Shown here: positions 45,800 through 57,840 of the stretch, one piece after another
Numbering within the stretch: the stretch's first letter is position 1
Layout of the letters: every line of letters starts with the position of its first letter
DNA from: Azadirachta indica
Taxonomy: Eukaryota > Streptophyta > Magnoliopsida > Sapindales > Meliaceae
NCBI GenBank assembly: GCA_022749755.1
Contig: CM040446.1
Location: forward strand, 3,712,966 to 3,776,965
Direction: 5' to 3'
Length of the DNA: 64,000 nt
Made by a program: the position numbers and the translations under genes
The notes under the pieces: generated by a model
What the model was told of the DNA's origin: nothing
Databases searched by the model: none
The model's input: only the letters and a program-made list of their open reading frames with translations

Positions 45800-47993
45800 T
45801 GTTGCCGTTAGTGATAAGCACGCCTGGCACTCATCATTCTTCCCTCCAACTCAACTCTCTTTCTCTGCAACTTTTCTCTCTCTTCTTCTCCTTCTTCTAC
45901 TTCTTCTTCTTCTTCTTCTTCCTTTAGCTTCTGCCCCACTATATTTTTCCTCGCTTTGTCGCTCTGTCACCTTTATTTTCTGTCGTCAGCTTTTTGGTTC
46001 AAAATTCAATCCACATTAGATTTTTTTTTTTCTGTTAGACTGGATCTGGTTGCTGCCGTTTTTTCTTCTCGTGAATTGTCAGGTAAAGATCGTCGATTTT
46101 TGATTTTTTCGATTCCTTTAGATTTTTTGACATCTGAGGATTTTTTGTTTTTGTTTCCTCCGCTGAATTCGATGAGATAAGAATACGTGGAATGTTTGCC
46201 GCTATGGGAAATGGACATGTCGGATGCTTTTGTTTTATAGATATGAGTGAAATTTCATTATTGGTTATTGATTTTATTTTATTTTGTTTATTCAATGAGA
46301 ACTTGATCTGATTCGTTGATAGGTGTGTTGGGATTGAAATTTCATTGATCTGATATCCATTTGCCTGTTTTCGAGCTTGTTTGTCTCTTTGAATTTCGAT
46401 GCAAGTTTGTTGTTTTTTTGGGTTTCAGAAACTTCTTGGGATTGTAATTTGATATTGAAGACCTTTATAAGTTTTAGCTATATATAATTTTCTTTTGGCA
46501 GTTCCTCGTTTTGATTATTTCATATGTGTGGTGTCATATGCTTTCTGGGGTTTTGCCCATGCGCAAAGTCCTATCTGTTATCATTTTCCTAATGTTAACA
46601 TTTTGTGATTGTATTGAGTTTTCAGGTCGCCTTATGCATGTACAAACGTACATGCATATACATTTACAAATAATTTTCTTGATGTTCAGTGTCATTTATA
46701 TTGATGCCAGGTATTGTGTTTTCTGTGTTCATCATTAATTGGTTAGTTGCTGATTGTTACATGACCATGTGAGCTTGCCCTAACATTAACTTTAGAGCTT
46801 AATGGAAGGCCCTATTTAGCTGGGTACAAATGAATTAGTTTTTATGGGTTTGGATGAAATAGTGAGTAATAGAGTCGATTGGAAACTCTTAAGATGCTTA
46901 GTTTGGTCTTCTCATTATCTTTGGATTTCGTATTCTCAACTGATTTTCTGAATGTCTTAGAAAGGTTCACTACTGAAGTTGAATTTCCATTGCTGCTCTT
47001 AGAGTTGGTTTGAATATCTAGCATGGTAACAGCGTAGTTTTCTGGTGCTTTTTGAATCCAAGAACTTGAAGAGGAATTTAGCTGTGACCTAAAATGAAAG
47101 AATAATTTGATTAAAAGGATGACTGTCAGTCTTGCATGTTTAAATAAGCTACAAGAGCTGAAAACTGGGTTGGAGATTATGGCACATTACTTACCATGCA
47201 CTCTGCCTTCTTGAAGCCTTTATTAGATATGACTTTGTCAGTTGTATAAGTGGATGATGAGTTCTTGTATCTGGAAGTAATTGAGTCAAAGTAATTTTAT
47301 CACAGTTCTTGGTTCGGGACACAAGAAAAAGACACAAACTGTGGAAATTGAAAATTACAAGGTTTCTGTGAGTTCTGCTAAAAGTCTTCTGTGAAGTGTG
47401 CTTTCATGTGGAAATAGTTGTTTGTGATTATGTGTACCTGGTGTGTTATAGATGGATGTAAGCACATATATAAGTATTTTATTAGTATATATATATGTAA
47501 CACCTTATCTAATCATTGCGAAACTTATTGGTTTTTAAGTTTCTTTTTGAAATTCACCTTACATCACATATACAATTGTATGATCTATAGTTTGGGCTAT
47601 GCCATGAGATTCTACATGTATCTGTCCTAGTCTAACAAGCATGAAGTAATTCTCTACCTTTGTTTATGTTTATGTGTTTCAGTTCAAAAGTATGTTTACC
47701 ATTTTAGCAGTAACATTGTCGACAACAATTTCTTGTTTGCATATATGTTCTCTGTATATATTTATTATCTCTTTTCAGCTATTGTTATTAGAGTTTCTTG
47801 CTGATCTGAGAGAGTATAATCTCTTCCATGTTTGGACTCTTTGCCATGAATGATTTGCTCTTTCTGCTTCCTATGGTATATTTTCCATTTTTCCCTTTTA
47901 TAATATATGGTGTCAATCATTTTCAGGGTACTTCTATTCCTATCTTTAAGTCAAAGTTGTGGAAAATCAAATAGTTAAAGCTACAAGAATATC
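45800..47993 (+). other. Villin 5' leader: UTR exon, long leader intron, second UTR exon
   Basis: The first leader exon, CT/CTT-rich (CTT microsatellite about 45878-45922), ends at a good donor (TTGTCAG|GTAAAG, 46082/46083). The second leader exon is about 47927-47993 after acceptor TTTTCAG. The leader intron is about 1.84 kb. Long first introns in leaders are common in plant actin-cytoskeleton genes and often boost expression. The 5' end is approximate. Confidence 0.55.
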
Positions 47994-50900
47994 ATGGCTG
48001 TTTCAATGAGAGATTTAGATTCAGCTTTCCAAGGAGCTGGACAAAAAGCGTATCCTTTTCTCTTCTGAAATATGCAGCATCTTTGGAGAATTTGTCATCA
48101 TCCATAAATTTCAGCTTCTTTCTTTTTCTTTTCTTTTGGTTGTAACTGTAATATTCAGAAAGCTTCAAATTTTAAAGAAATGTATGATACAAATGAAATG
48201 CAGACAGACAATGAATTCAAACAATGCTGACAACTAATACAGTTGCAGCTGCATGCTAGTATTGTTTAGCTTGACATGTGATTTGAACTGATCTTGTCAA
48301 TCCAGTTTCCTCCTTGACAATATACAGTGGAATTGAAATATGGCGCATTGAGAATTTTAAGCCTGTTCCTGTACCTAAGTCGTCTTATGGGAAATTTTTC
48401 ACTGGGGATTCATATGTTATTTTGAAGGTAAGTGGTTTGATTTTGTTCCACTTGTGCTCCTCACATACCTGTTTGCTGTAATTGTCCCCTAAAAGAATAT
48501 GAACTGAATCTTGTTTATTGTTTTTAGGGTTCATTGTATGTGTCATATATGTTTTTGTGCGCAATATGCTATGTATCTCTTACATGTTTTTTTAAACTAA
48601 TACAAGTTGGCCAAATAATCCATGCTGTTATTATACAGTGGCTGAGTTTATTTCTGCTGTAAATTATGGAATGCATAGACTTAGTGCACAACCTATCTGA
48701 TGTCATGGTACTTGCCTCTGGTAGCTAAAATTCTTTCCTTAACAGCTATTTACCAGTTAGTTAATTTGTGTTCCTTCCCTAAATGTCTATGAATTTTGAT
48801 TATCACCGCTAGAGACCAACCTTTCTAATGATCATTTTAGTTTGTCAATATCTGTAGAGATCCAAAAAAGAGGAGACAACATCATTCTGATCTGTCTTAT
48901 TGATTCCCTTTTATCATATATCTTTTTTAAACTCTTAGCAAGTGTAAGCACGATTTTATAGTATATCCAGAACCAGCCATGAACTCTGCAAGTGCTTTTA
49001 CTTCCTTTGTTCTCTTGAATTTGCTAATACATATTTTGTTTATCCAAAAGAAAATTGAGCATTTAATGCATCTATTATGTTTTACTATTTGATTGAAGTT
49101 TCAAGTCCTTGGATTTAATGTATAAGTTTCTCAGAAGTGATTGTTAACAACCTTTGTTGTTAATCAGTTTCAATTATTATGTATGACATTGCTTTCTCCT
49201 TGTGTAGACAACTGCCTCAAAAAGTGGTGCCTTACGTCATGACATCCATTATTGGCTTGGGAAAGATACTTCTCAGGTGAGTATCTTTTAGTTCATAGTT
49301 GTAGTTCTTGCCAACTATAGCATCATGATGTATAATTTTGATTTTGTAACCACAATTATGTTAAAATAGGATGAAGCAGGTACTGCTGCCATCAAGACAG
49401 TTGAACTGGATGCAGCTCTTGGAGGACGTGCTGTTCAGTATCGTGAAGTACAGGGCCATGAAACTGAGAAGTTCCTATCTTATTTTAAACCATGTATCAT
49501 ACCTCAAGAAGGTGGGGTTTCGTCTGGATTTAAACATGCTGAGGCTGAAGAACATCAAATGCGTTTGTTTGTCTGCAGAGGAAAGCATGTTGTTTATGTA
49601 AAAGAGGCAAGTTTATGGACATAACTTCTCTTTTGATGAGGAACTATTTTGAATGATGAGTTTCTATGTGTTCTCTCTTTGTGAAATGCTTTCTTTTGGT
49701 GACAGGTTCCTTTTGCTCGATCATCACTCAATCATGATGACATATTTATTCTAGATACCAAGTCTAAGATTTTTCAATTTAATGGTTCTAATTCATCTAT
49801 TCAAGAGAGGGCAAAAGCCCTTGAAGTTGTACAGTACATCAAAGATAATTTTCATGATGGAAAATGTGATGTAGCCGCCATTGGTGAGTCAAGAAGTTCA
49901 AATTGATATTTGAACAACTGCTTTTTTGAGTCTAACAGTTTGCTGTCTGTTTAGAGGATGGAAAATTGATGGCTGATGCTGAAACTGGGGAATTTTGGGG
50001 CTTCTTTGGTGGCTTTGCTCCCCTTCCAAGAAAAACAGCCGTTGATGAGGATAAGAGTGCAGATTCTCAGACTACTAAGCTATACAGGTACTCATCATTC
50101 CAGTGTGCACTTAGTTTTTTACTGCTGTGTGAGGATGATCTGCAGCAAACATATTTCGTCATTTACAAGTTATAGGCTGTCATTTGGTAAGATTTGCAAT
50201 CTGTCTGCAGGATCATGCTTCAATTAAAAATCTGAGACAAAAAATAAAGCCAAATTCTCTCTTTTTAATTTGTGGAATAAGAGTTGGAAATCTGAAAAAA
50301 AATACATAGCAACATGTATTTTGCAAAATGATGTTACCTTTTACCAATGAATTTACCAGATCCAATAATGCTTTAGTCCTGACAGAAGCATATTTGCCTT
50401 TCAAGTATTGACAAGGGTCAGGCGGTACCTGTTGAGGCTGATCCTTTGACAAGGGAGTTGCTTGACACAAATAAATGCTATCTTCTAGATTGTGGGATGG
50501 AAGTGTTTGTATGGATGGGAAGAAATACTTCTCTTGATGAAAGAAAAAGTGCAAGTGGAGCTGCAGAAGTAATATACAATCCCATTTTATTCAACATGTT
50601 GTGTTGATCTTGATGAATTACTCATTTACTCTTCGTACTACTTCTGGTCTCATTGACAGGAGTTACTCAAAGGGTCTGATCGATCAAAATCCCACATTAT
50701 TCGTGTAATTGAGGGATTTGAGACAGTTATGTTTAGATCAAAGTTTGATTCCTGGCCGCAAACAACTAATGTAACAGTTTCTGAAGATGGTAGAGGCAAA
50801 GTTGCAGGTCGGTAACTCAAATATTGTCCAAATGCTGTTGTGTTAATATTTATTCTTCTGGAAATTATCTTTATTGCTAGATGATGGTTATGTAATTGTG

Positions 50901-53900
50901 ATCTTGTACTTATCATTGCAATTTTTACCTTGTTGTTGTAGCTCTTCTAAAGCGCCAGGGGGTTAATGTCAAGGGCCTGTTGAAAGCCGAGCCTGTAAAA
51001 GAAGAACCTCAGCCATACATTGACTGCACGGGAAATCTGCAGGTGCCTATCCTTGTGCATTATCTTTATTTTATAATAGTGTTCTAGATTTCCTTTCGAT
51101 CTAGGGTTCTGAGTTTGATAGGAGGCCTGTTGTTGAGTCCTTTTCCACTTTTCCCATTTTAATTTACATCTCAATATAACTTTACCATCTGCAGAAGAAA
51201 ATTTACCATGTAAGCCAACTACTTTTTTCTTTTCAACAGAAGTTCTGCTAGACATGCTGCTTTTGTCGAACCTTCTTTTGTTTCCTGTACTGTCTTCTGT
51301 AGTTACTGGAATAAGAATGTAATGAAAAGAAGCACTAGGCGGGAAATGGTGGTAAGGCAAATACATGACAGTAAAGTAGATGCACTAGAATCTGTTTGGA
51401 AATTTCCCACTGGAAATAAACTTAATGAAGTGTCAAAAGATTCCCTGAGAAATGTTACTGGATTCTTGTAGAGAAAATTTTTGTAACAAAGAAAAAACAT
51501 GAAAGATCAGCGATGTATTTTCTTCAAGTTTCTGTCAAGTTTCCTTCATGATTGGGAAATTTTGTGATATAGAGACAAATTTGTTTTCTGCGTTAGAGTA
51601 AAGATTTTAGCGATTCTGCCCTCTCCCTTCTTGCTGACTTTCTATGAATTTAGTTTATAAACTGTTCATCAATTATATACATCACAAACTATGATTTTAT
51701 TGCTCTTCTCTGCTTGTTTGCACAGGTTTGGCGTGTGAATGGTCAGGAAAAGGTTCTCCTTCCAGCTGCTGATCAGACAAAGCTTTATAGTGGGGATTGC
51801 TATATTTTTCAGTATTCATATCCTGGAGAAGATAAAGAGGAATACCTTATAGGAACGTGGTTCGGGAAGCAGAGTGTGGAGGTATGCGTTTAAGCATTTT
51901 TGTGTTACTTTTTCCTTTGCAGTTTTGTTAGTGAGCACACATCTTATTTGCATGTCTAATAAGCTGCCTCATATATTTGTAGTTCTATCCGCAAGTCTGA
52001 TGTCAAGATTCTGTCTGTTTTCCTTTTTCAAAGGCTCACTCAAAAGTAGTTCAGGCCATCATCTTGCTAATTATGGAAGTTGACTTATTTGGATATATAA
52101 TACATGAACTTTTAGAATAGCTGATACTGAGCTGATGTGTATCAATTTGTTGTATATATCTACCAGGAATAGTTGAAATGCTGATATAAGTTACCTATAA
52201 CATTTTCAGAAAAAAATTTATGGTAGTTAGATATGATGTATGAAGTGATCTGTGGTCAAAATTAATGTCCTCCTGATGTCAGTCTACTGTTTACCTTTTA
52301 TCTGATGTGTCTCTTCTGTACTTCTGGCATGTTTGTAATGTTACTTGGAATAGAAACTACTCTTTTAAGAGTTGGTGGTTTTTCATGGATGCTGGATATC
52401 ATTAATTCTGTGGTAATAATGTGAGAATCTGAAAGATCAAGTGTGTATCTGGCACAATCTTATAGCTGATTGTGTGAGATTTAAAAAGTGATTGGATATT
52501 GACTAATTTTGGCTTAGGTACTTAAATTTCACATTGTCTCCATATGGATTCATTTATCTAAAAGAAACTCTAAATCAGGATACATAATGAATCACAGTAG
52601 AAGGTTACCCAGTATCTATGCATAACATTTTGCTCAAGTGATTGCTTGCTGTGCACTGACAGAACTTGGTTGCAGGTTCATTCTTTTGTTTCTATATTTT
52701 CTCCTCTCTTATAATTATATGAATAGAGATGCACATGCCGATATGTGACACTGAAACACTCATCAGTGTACACAAATACAATATAGCGTTCTTTTGTTAG
52801 CATTTGTTACTTTATTCATTCTCACTAAGTTTCTATTACTAAAAATAGGAAGAAAGAGCTTCTGCTGTTTCATTGGCAAGCAAGATGGTTGAGTCAATGA
52901 AGTTTCTACCTGTCCAGGTAGTTTTTTCCCCCTGTCATTGCTTTTTTATATTTGATAAAGTTATTTGTCTTTGGTATTTACCATTTCTCTTGCTGATGGT
53001 ATGTTGTTATTAATTATTAGGCCCGAACCTATGAAGGAAATGAACCAATTCAGTTCTTTTCAATCTTCCAGAGCTATATTGTTTTTAAGGTGTGTGAATT
53101 TGATTAAAAAGTTAATAATCTTCATGAAATATTCTTAATTTAGTCTTAATTTTTCATGCAACTACTAAATCAACCATGTGAAATTTTTAAGGGTGGTCTT
53201 AGCAAGGGATACAAGAATTACATTGCAGAAAAGGAAATTCCCGATGATACATACAATGAGGATGGTATTGCACTATTTCGAGTTCAGGGTTCCGGACCCG
53301 ATAATATGCAAGCAATACAAGTTGAACCAGTATGTCATTCTTACTAAGTTATATCCTCTAGAACAAATTTGAATGTGCAATTATGCAAGTATCCTTGATG
53401 CTATGTTGTCATGGGACTCCCTTTTAGCTATGAAAAATTTATTATCTGCATAAGCCCATTGTAAATTTTTCTGGAGTCAGTTGTGTCAATGTCATAACAT
53501 ATTTTCCTGGTTGCGGCCAGTAGTTTTGGATCTTCTTGCCAATTTCTTATTATTGATGAGACAATAATTTATGGATGAAACACTTCTAAAATTAACAATT
53601 TTTATCATAACATTTTTTATTTGAACCATCTCCTTGCAACTGCTTGGACATTCAGCCTGTGCATTTAGATTGTTGTTACTTGTTCAGCAGAATCACTATA
53701 ATTTTTCTTTTCACCTATTTTCAGTCTGTACAATTACCTGCATACTGCATGTATTGAAAGGAACCATTTTAGTTTTATTTTTGTTGGATTCTTTTCCTAA
53801 CTTGGGTTGATGCTTAATGTGCAACTTGCAGTGCAACTCATAGTTCAGATGGTTCTAACTTTGCTATGTAATGTTTGAGGAACTTGCACCATACATAAGA

Positions 53901-56900
53901 TGATATTTATTTGATTTCTCCCCTCCTTAAACCCTAATCAGGTTGCGTCTTCATTGAATTCCTCGTACTGTTACATTTTACATAGTGGTTCAACTGTCTT
54001 TACGTGGTCTGGAAATCTTACAAGCTCGGAGGACCAGGAACTTCTTGAGAGGCAGCTGGATTTGATTAAGGTATTATATGCATGAATTATATTTTAGCTA
54101 CAAGGAGTCTGGTTTCACTTATAGACATTTCTGCGCGATTGTTCTCTGTAGAATTGTTAATGATGGACGGAACAGATACTAAAGATGAGTAAATTAAAAA
54201 AACTGTATATTGCATCTCAAGTCCCTGATCACTGTAGAATAAAAATATTTAAATATTCAAATTTTGTTAAGGACCAGGAGTACCATAATTTATTTCTAAA
54301 ATGATTCATTGTATGCTCTCGGAGTTCTTGTGTGTTCTCATGTTTTTTCCTTTTTCCATTTAGAGCTTCTTGATTTCCTGTTTCTCATAATTTGCTGATT
54401 CTTGCAGCCAAATCTACAAAGCAAGCCACAAAAGGAAGGTTCGGAATCTGAACAATTTTGGGATCTGTTAGGAGGAAAATCTGAATATCCAAGTCAAAAG
54501 ATTGCCAGGGAGGCTGAAAGTGACCCTCACCTTTTTTCTTGCACATTCTCAAGAGGTATGCATTAATATTTCTGTTGATTGTATAATTTTTTTCCTTTTA
54601 TATTATGTTTTTAATAAAAATTCAAGTCTCTTAATTCTTTTTTCTTTTCTTTTTCTTCCATGGCTATGGTGACTGCTTAAACACATTCTCATCTTCAGGA
54701 AATCTTAAGGTAATATGAAAATTGGCATGCATAATTTTTCAGGTTTCTTATCAGTTATGCTTATTTGTGGCATATGTTTATTTAGAAAATATTCTTGTTA
54801 TGTTATGTAGTTTACTTGTTTGTCCGATGTGTTGTCATATCTAATTACTACTGTATGCTTTGTGATGTGCCAAGTGCTATCATATTCGGAGACTATTTTG
54901 TGATTTTTGTTTGTGCACAAATTTACTTAATTAGCATCTGTAGGTACTTTTGTATGAAGGCCATATTATATGTGTACTGATGGTTGCAACATGGATTAAA
55001 GATGGAAGTTATTGTTGCAGGTGACAGAGATATATAACTTCTCCCAGGATGATTTGATGACTGAAGATATATTCATCCTGGATAGTCACTCTGAGATCTA
55101 TGTCTGGGTTGGGCAACAGGTTGACACTAAGAGTAAAATGCATGCTTTAACAATTGGGGAGGTGAGATTAATTAGCTTTTGGATATAATCTATAATTTGC
55201 CATTCTGTTCTGAGAATTTATATGATTTTGGAAACATAATTTGGGTACTGCTATATCATTTTCTTATTTAATATTTTAAACCCGTATCAGTTGATACTTG
55301 TCTTGGCCTAGACCACATTTTAATTTAAGTCCATGATGATGTTTTGCGGTGCATATTTACTGTCTCTTAAGATTTCTAATAACTGGAAAGTTTCGTTGGA
55401 ACAACTTCATCTCTTTTCTGGTCACTGTCACAGAAATTTCTTGAGTGTGATTTTCTTCTGGAGAAGTTATCTTGTGAAGCTCCAATATATATCATAATGG
55501 AAGGAAGTGAGCCCCCTTTCTTCACACGGTTCTTTACATGGGACCCGGCAAAGTCTACAGTAAGTGGCTTTATTTTCATTGTAAAGTGGTTGCAGTAACT
55601 CTGAATTCTCAGAGGGATTAAATTTTTTTTCTGGTGCAGATGCATGGAAATTCATTCCAAAGGAAACTTACAATAGTGAAAAATGGAGGCACTCCAGTTG
55701 TAGATGTAAGATTTCTTTCAATGCTTTTTGTTTAGAACTTTTGTTTCATCTTGATTTGGAGTTGTTGCTTTCCTAGTGTGCATTCAAGTCTCTCTCCTTG
55801 AATTCCTTGTCATTCTATGATACTGCTTTACATCTATTTTTCTCAATGGTTTGTGTTACATGATGGTTCACTGACACTCGAGGAATTTTTGCTTCATTAA
55901 TATGTCTATCTACCATGCTACTACATGTTTGCTTTAGAATTGGCATTATACTATTTGACTAATTGTGTTTTGTGTAACTTTCTTAAATTATGTTAACGCG
56001 TTTGCTTTTTTGTTACACATCTTTTGTCTATCTCCATGGAAGGCTGAAAAATACATTTTGTTTTGAGAAGTGTTAGCATAATAGTTGAATGATTGAAAAG
56101 GACGTGAAGCTTGCCTCAAAGCCATCTAATCTAATGTCTTGTGTTGTTTAAATGACATGTTTTATGCATAACATCAACGAGGAAAAATGATTTTAACACA
56201 TTTTACCTGCATTTTAGGTTTGACCGCTTGGATAAGATGTTAATGGCATTAGTTTGCTGTGAACAAATTCATGTAACTTGTCAATGTCAGTTATTTGGTT
56301 TCAATTGCCTCTCTTCTGCTGGTTTTATCCTCTGACATTGTATCTAATGCATGGCCAGAAACTGAAACGGAGGACACCTGTATCATATGGAGGAAGGTCT
56401 AGCGTGCCAGATAAATCTCAGCGTTCTAGAAGCATGTCTTTCAGCCCTGATCGAGTTCGTGTGCGTGGCAGGTCTCCTGCTTTCAATGCACTGGCAGCTA
56501 ATTTTGAGAACCCTAATGCTAGGAACCTTTCAACTCCTCCCCCGATGGTTAGAAAGCTCTATCCGAAATCTGTGACCCCAGATTCTGCCAAATTTGGTGC
56601 TCCAAAGTCTGCTGCTATAGCAGCTCTTACCGCTTCTTTTGAGAAAACACCACCAGTACGAGAACCTATTATACCTAAATCTATTAAAGGTATGAATTGA
56701 CTGAGTTACTGAAAGGAAATTTAGTTACTATTGTACATTTGTTATATGTACTTTAGAGTAAACTATTCTCTTGTCATGGATGAAGTGAGCCCAGATTCAG
56801 CCAATTCAGCCAAATCAGCCAAATCAGCCAATTCAAAATCAGAATCAAATTCTAAAGAGAACTCCATGAGCAGCAGAATAGAATCTCTCACTATACAGGA

Positions 56901-57216
56901 AGACGTTAAAGAAGGTGAAGCTGAAGCTGAAGATGAGGAAGGTCTCCCAATATATCCTTACGAACGCCTTAAGATAACATCAACTGATCCGGTTACAGAA
57001 ATTGATGTGACCAAGCGAGAGGTAAAATATTAAAATGGCATTATATTATTTCCAGTTATATTCTTTGATGTTATTCTAAAACTTTATACTTGATTTGTGC
57101 AGACTTATCTGTCATCTGAGGAGTTCAGAGAGAAATTTGGAATGACAAAAGATGCTTTCTATAAACTGCCAAAATGGAAGCAGAACAAGTTTAAAATGGC
57201 ACTTCAATTGTTCTGA
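47994..57216 (+). CDS. VLN: Villin (actin-bundling, gelsolin superfamily)
   Basis: 22 coding exons, 2919 nt, 972 aa: 47994-48049, 48328-48427, 49208-49276, 49370-49606, 49706-49883, 49955-50087, 50406-50568, 50660-50807, 50942-51042, 51726-51881, 52849-52917, 53021-53089, 53192-53329, 53942-54070, 54408-54555, 54699-54709, 55021-55161, 55434-55559, 55640-55705, 56359-56689, 56786-57021, 57103-57216. Six gelsolin repeats are followed by a Ser/Pro/Arg-rich linker and a C-terminal villin headpiece ([10 protein letters not shown] ... [14 protein letters not shown]). Length and headpiece match Arabidopsis VLN2/VLN3, which bundle, cap and sever actin filaments in a calcium-dependent way. Oddities: an 11-nt microexon (54699-54709), a GC-AG donor after exon 4 (GAG|GCAAGT at 49606/49607) and a 9-bp coding repeat in exon 21. 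Poly(A) signal AATAAA at 57810-57815. Confidence 0.97.
56797..56832 (+). repeat. 9-bp coding repeat in the villin linker
   Basis: Four tandem units TCAGCCAAW encode Ser-Ala-Asn/Lys repeats just before the headpiece, in the disordered linker. The unit keeps frame, so copy number can vary without breaking the gene. Confidence 0.9.
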
Positions 57217-57840
57217 GTCTCCTTCTTGCCTAAGCATTCTGTTTATCTCTCTGCAGTTGATGTTGCAGCCTTGCAGGTGAAAGAAAGATTTCCTTGTAAA
57301 TCTGTTCAAATTCTTTCATTGTGCTAACATTGTGTTTGATATTGTTAATATTCACAATTACAGTTTCAGAATCGTTCTAATTGCACCCCGCTTTCTTCCT
57401 TCCTGCAGTGGGCATACACAATTTCTGAGGAGTGGAAGGGACAGCATCAGTGCATTTTTAGCTGCTTCTGATCCCAGGAAGCTTGTTTTCATGATTGATG
57501 AACAAAATCAGATATTTTTTCCATTTTTTTTTTCTCACCTGATGGTTTGAATGTCTAGCATTTTTTTTTCAAATTTTTTTTTCAAATTTATCTCGGTTGA
57601 GCTAGTCGCTTTGTTATTCTTTATGGTCACAGGTTGGTTGTGAGCTTGCCTTTTTGTTTTTCCTTTTTTTTTTTTAATTTCATTTTTTAATTAAGAGATT
57701 GATTAGGGCTTGCGAGTTGCAGACAATTTAGGTTGTATTGTACAACTGAGGATGAAAAATGTGTACAGCAGAGTGTAAAGACTAGTCCACTTATTTTTTG
57801 TTTTCTGATAATAAAAGTGTGATTTTTTTTTTTTTAAAGT
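57217..57840 (+). other. Villin 3' UTR
   Basis: T-rich DNA after the stop codon, with AATAAA at 57810-57815. Possible 3' UTR splice sites are present but not proven. A 72-codon frame at 57332-57550 is not credible as a gene. Confidence 0.5.

Noticed and set aside
45789..46019. Leucine-rich 76-codon frame
   Set aside because: It is the CTT-rich villin leader; leucines come from the microsatellite.
57332..57550. 72-codon frame after villin
   Set aside because: It lies in the villin 3' UTR and has no recognisable domain.
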